In this document: in pieces, positions 6,047 to 7,325 of the stretch
Layout: every line of letters begins with the position of its first letter
Numbering within the stretch: position 1 is the first letter of the stretch
Assembly (NCBI GenBank): GCA_021785115.1
Contig: JAJYGO010000501.1
Location: 1 to 7,325, forward strand
Length of the DNA: 7,325 nt
Reading direction: 5' to 3'
Origin: Chloroflexota bacterium
GTDB taxonomy: Bacteria > Chloroflexota > Limnocylindria > Limnocylindrales > CSP1-4
Made by a program: the position numbers and the translations under genes
The notes under the pieces: generated by a model
The model's input: the letters and a program-made list of their open reading frames with translations, nothing else
Database searches by the model: none
Told to the model about the DNA's origin: nothing

Positions 6047-7287
6047 AGGTCCGGCTCCTCGGCGGCGAGTTCGGCGGGATCGGAGGTGACCAGGCGGTGC
6101 TCGGCGGGGCTGGCCACGGTCTGAAACGCGACGCGGTCCGACCCGGCGGCCAGCAACCCCTCGCCCCGGCGGGCCGAGAGCAGGAACGCGCGCTCGCCGT
6201 CGGAGAGGTGGAAGGCCTCGGTCAAGGCATCGACGGCCTGCGGCGCCTGGCGGAGCAGGATCTGGGTCGTGGCGTTCGCGACCACCGCCTGGCCGAGGTC
6301 CGATCCGAGGAGGTCGCCCGAGTCCTGGGTCACGACGGTCAGCCCGCACCAGTGCTTTCGGGCCGACTTCGCCATTCGGAACAGGAACCGCGCCCCCTCC
6401 GGGTCGCCCATGAGGAGCCACGCCTCATCCACCACGATCAGCCGGCGCCGCCGTCGTCCTGGATCGGCCACCCGGTGCCACACCGCATCCAGTGTCAGGA
6501 GCGTGCCGGCCGCCTTCAGTTCGTCGGGAAGGTCTCGGAGCGAGAAGACCACGAGGTGCCCCTCGGGCCGTGTGGTGGTCGGTCCGTCGAACGGCCCGCG
6601 GTGGGTGCCCGTCACGAACGGGGCCAGGCGGGTGGCGAGGGTTCGACCAGACGGATCGCCGTCCTCCTCTAGCGCCCGAGCTAGGTCCGCCAGCACCGGC
6701 GCGGGGCGGGCGTGGGTCCGAGGGTCCGCGGTGATCCCAACGCCGTGATAGGCCGCGACGATCGCCCGGTCAAGAGCCGCCCGCCCGGCCGGGTCCGGCA
6801 CTTCCCCGAGGAGCACCGCGACCAGGGTGTGGATGAATAGCGCCCGCCGCGTCAGCGCGTCCGGCCCGGGTCCGAGGTCGAAGGGGTTCAGCCTGACGCC
6901 CGGAGTGCCGAGGTGCACGTAGGCTCCTCCGACCGCTCCGGCAAGTCGGGCGTATTCGTCTTCGGGGTCGATCACCGACACCTCGACCCCGGTGTAGAGC
7001 GAGCGGAGGGCCTCAAGCTTCGCCAGGTAGCTCTTGCCCGCCCCGGAGCGGGCGAGGATCACCGCGTTGTGATTGTCGAGGGCGAACCGGTCCCACAGGA
7101 CGAGCCCTGAGCCCTTGGCTGCCACGCCGTAGAGCACGCCGGAGTCCTGCCCGAGCTCGCCCGAGGCGAATGGAAAGGAGGCGGCCAGCGCTGAGGTGTC
7201 GAAGCGGAGCCCGTCAACGGCTTTGAGACAACTTCCCGAAGGAATTACCGATCCACCTCCTCTCGCTCCTCGGGCTTGTTGATCCAC
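6043..7287 (-). CDS. VirB4-like conjugation ATPase (N-terminus uncertain)
   Basis: An ATPase that would energise assembly and operation of the mating channel at the inner membrane. Numbered from the GTG at 7287: RFDTSALAASFPFASGEL (28-45) and VLYGVAAKGSG lead into DRFALDNHNAVILARSGAGKSY, with Walker A at 79-86; VIDPEDEYARLAGAVGG (105-121) and LNPFDL (133-138) follow; Walker B LIVVDEAWLLM is at 283-293; and the MAKSARKHWCGLTVVTQD block (305-322) with its Gln is near the C-terminal third. This is the motor part of VirB4. The usual N-terminal domain before RFDTS is absent. The start is unclear: the frame is open to the window edge, the GTG at 7287 overlaps another better-supported frame by 43 bases, and the codons from 7287 to about 7218 have low third-position GC. 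A TAATT junction at 7247-7243, with AGGAGG upstream, would fit a rare ATT start at 7245. Confidence 0.85.
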   Translation of the reverse strand: MDQQARGARGGGSVIPSGSCLKAVDGLRFDTSALAASFPFASGELGQDSGVLYGVAAKGSGLVLWDRFALDNHNAVILARSGAGKSYLAKLEALRSLYTGVEVSVIDPEDEYARLAGAVGGAYVHLGTPGVRLNPFDLGPGPDALTRRALFIHTLVAVLLGEVPDPAGRAALDRAIVAAYHGVGITADPRTHARPAPVLADLARALEEDGDPSGRTLATRLAPFVTGTHRGPFDGPTTTRPEGHLVVFSLRDLPDELKAAGTLLTLDAVWHRVADPGRRRRRLIVVDEAWLLMGDPEGARFLFRMAKSARKHWCGLTVVTQDSGDLLGSDLGQAVVANATTQILLRQAPQAVDALTEAFHLSDGERAFLLSARRGEGLLAAGSDRVAFQTVASPAEHRLVTSDPAELAAEEPDL

Positions 7288-7325
7288 ACGGCGGTCGGAA
7301 CCTTCGGTGGCGCCGGCGGTGTGCG
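7245..7325 (-). CDS. C-terminal tail of an unknown upstream gene (partial)
   Basis: The frame is open from the right edge and ends with TAA at 7247-7245. It reads as 26 hydrophilic residues, with a Pro-rich start and then VPTAVWINKPEEREEVDR. Third-position GC is about 80%, against about 50% for the competing VirB4 frame over the same bases, so this is probably the true coding frame here. It belongs to the next gene up in the transfer operon, possibly another structural channel protein or the missing N-terminal portion of VirB4; the visible part is too short to say. Confidence 0.45.
   Translation of the reverse strand, partial: RTPPAPPKVPTAVWINKPEEREEVDR

Overview
The window is a piece of a high-GC actinobacterial-type mobile element: a conjugation (type IV secretion) operon on the minus strand, facing a prokaryotic Argonaute gene on the plus strand. 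The host assignment rests on three things seen here: GC-rich third codon positions, GTG starts with stop/start overlaps, and a gene set (VirB4-like ATPase, membrane-anchored partner, HerA/TraG-like coupling ATPase, replication-relaxation protein, VirB1-like hydrolase with an NlpC/P60 domain) typical of actinobacterial integrative conjugative elements and plasmids. The exact genus cannot be read from the sequence.

Left part (1-1373, plus strand): the tail of an unidentified upstream frame, then a 427-residue MID-PIWI protein, a short-type prokaryotic Argonaute. Its MID 5'-phosphate pocket (H128, K132, Q143, K169) looks intact, but the PIWI catalytic acidic positions are replaced, so it should bind a guide and target without cutting. 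Known short Argonautes work with a separate APAZ-domain effector (SIR2, TIR, nuclease) encoded next door. Here that partner would have to lie left of position 1.

Middle and right part (1411-7325, minus strand, read right to left): the end of an unknown gene; a VirB4-type ATPase; a single-span membrane protein; a soluble coupling ATPase without its own membrane anchor; a replication-relaxation protein; a 47-codon small ORF; and a membrane-anchored lytic transglycosylase-NlpC/P60 hydrolase that ends the operon. Almost every junction is a stop/start overlap (GTGA, ATGCCTGA, GTGA, TGATG, GTGA), so the genes are probably translationally coupled. The hydrolase would open the cell wall, VirB4 would power channel assembly, the membrane protein plus coupling ATPase would deliver DNA, and the replication-relaxation protein would probably act on the DNA.

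The operon and the Argonaute gene converge with only 37 bases between their stop codons. A small hairpin sits there and could terminate both transcripts. The Argonaute gene looks less GC-rich by eye than the conjugation genes and is best read as defence or plasmid-competition cargo next to, or inside, the element. Apart from the 139 bases holding the small ORF, there is no sizeable gene-free stretch.
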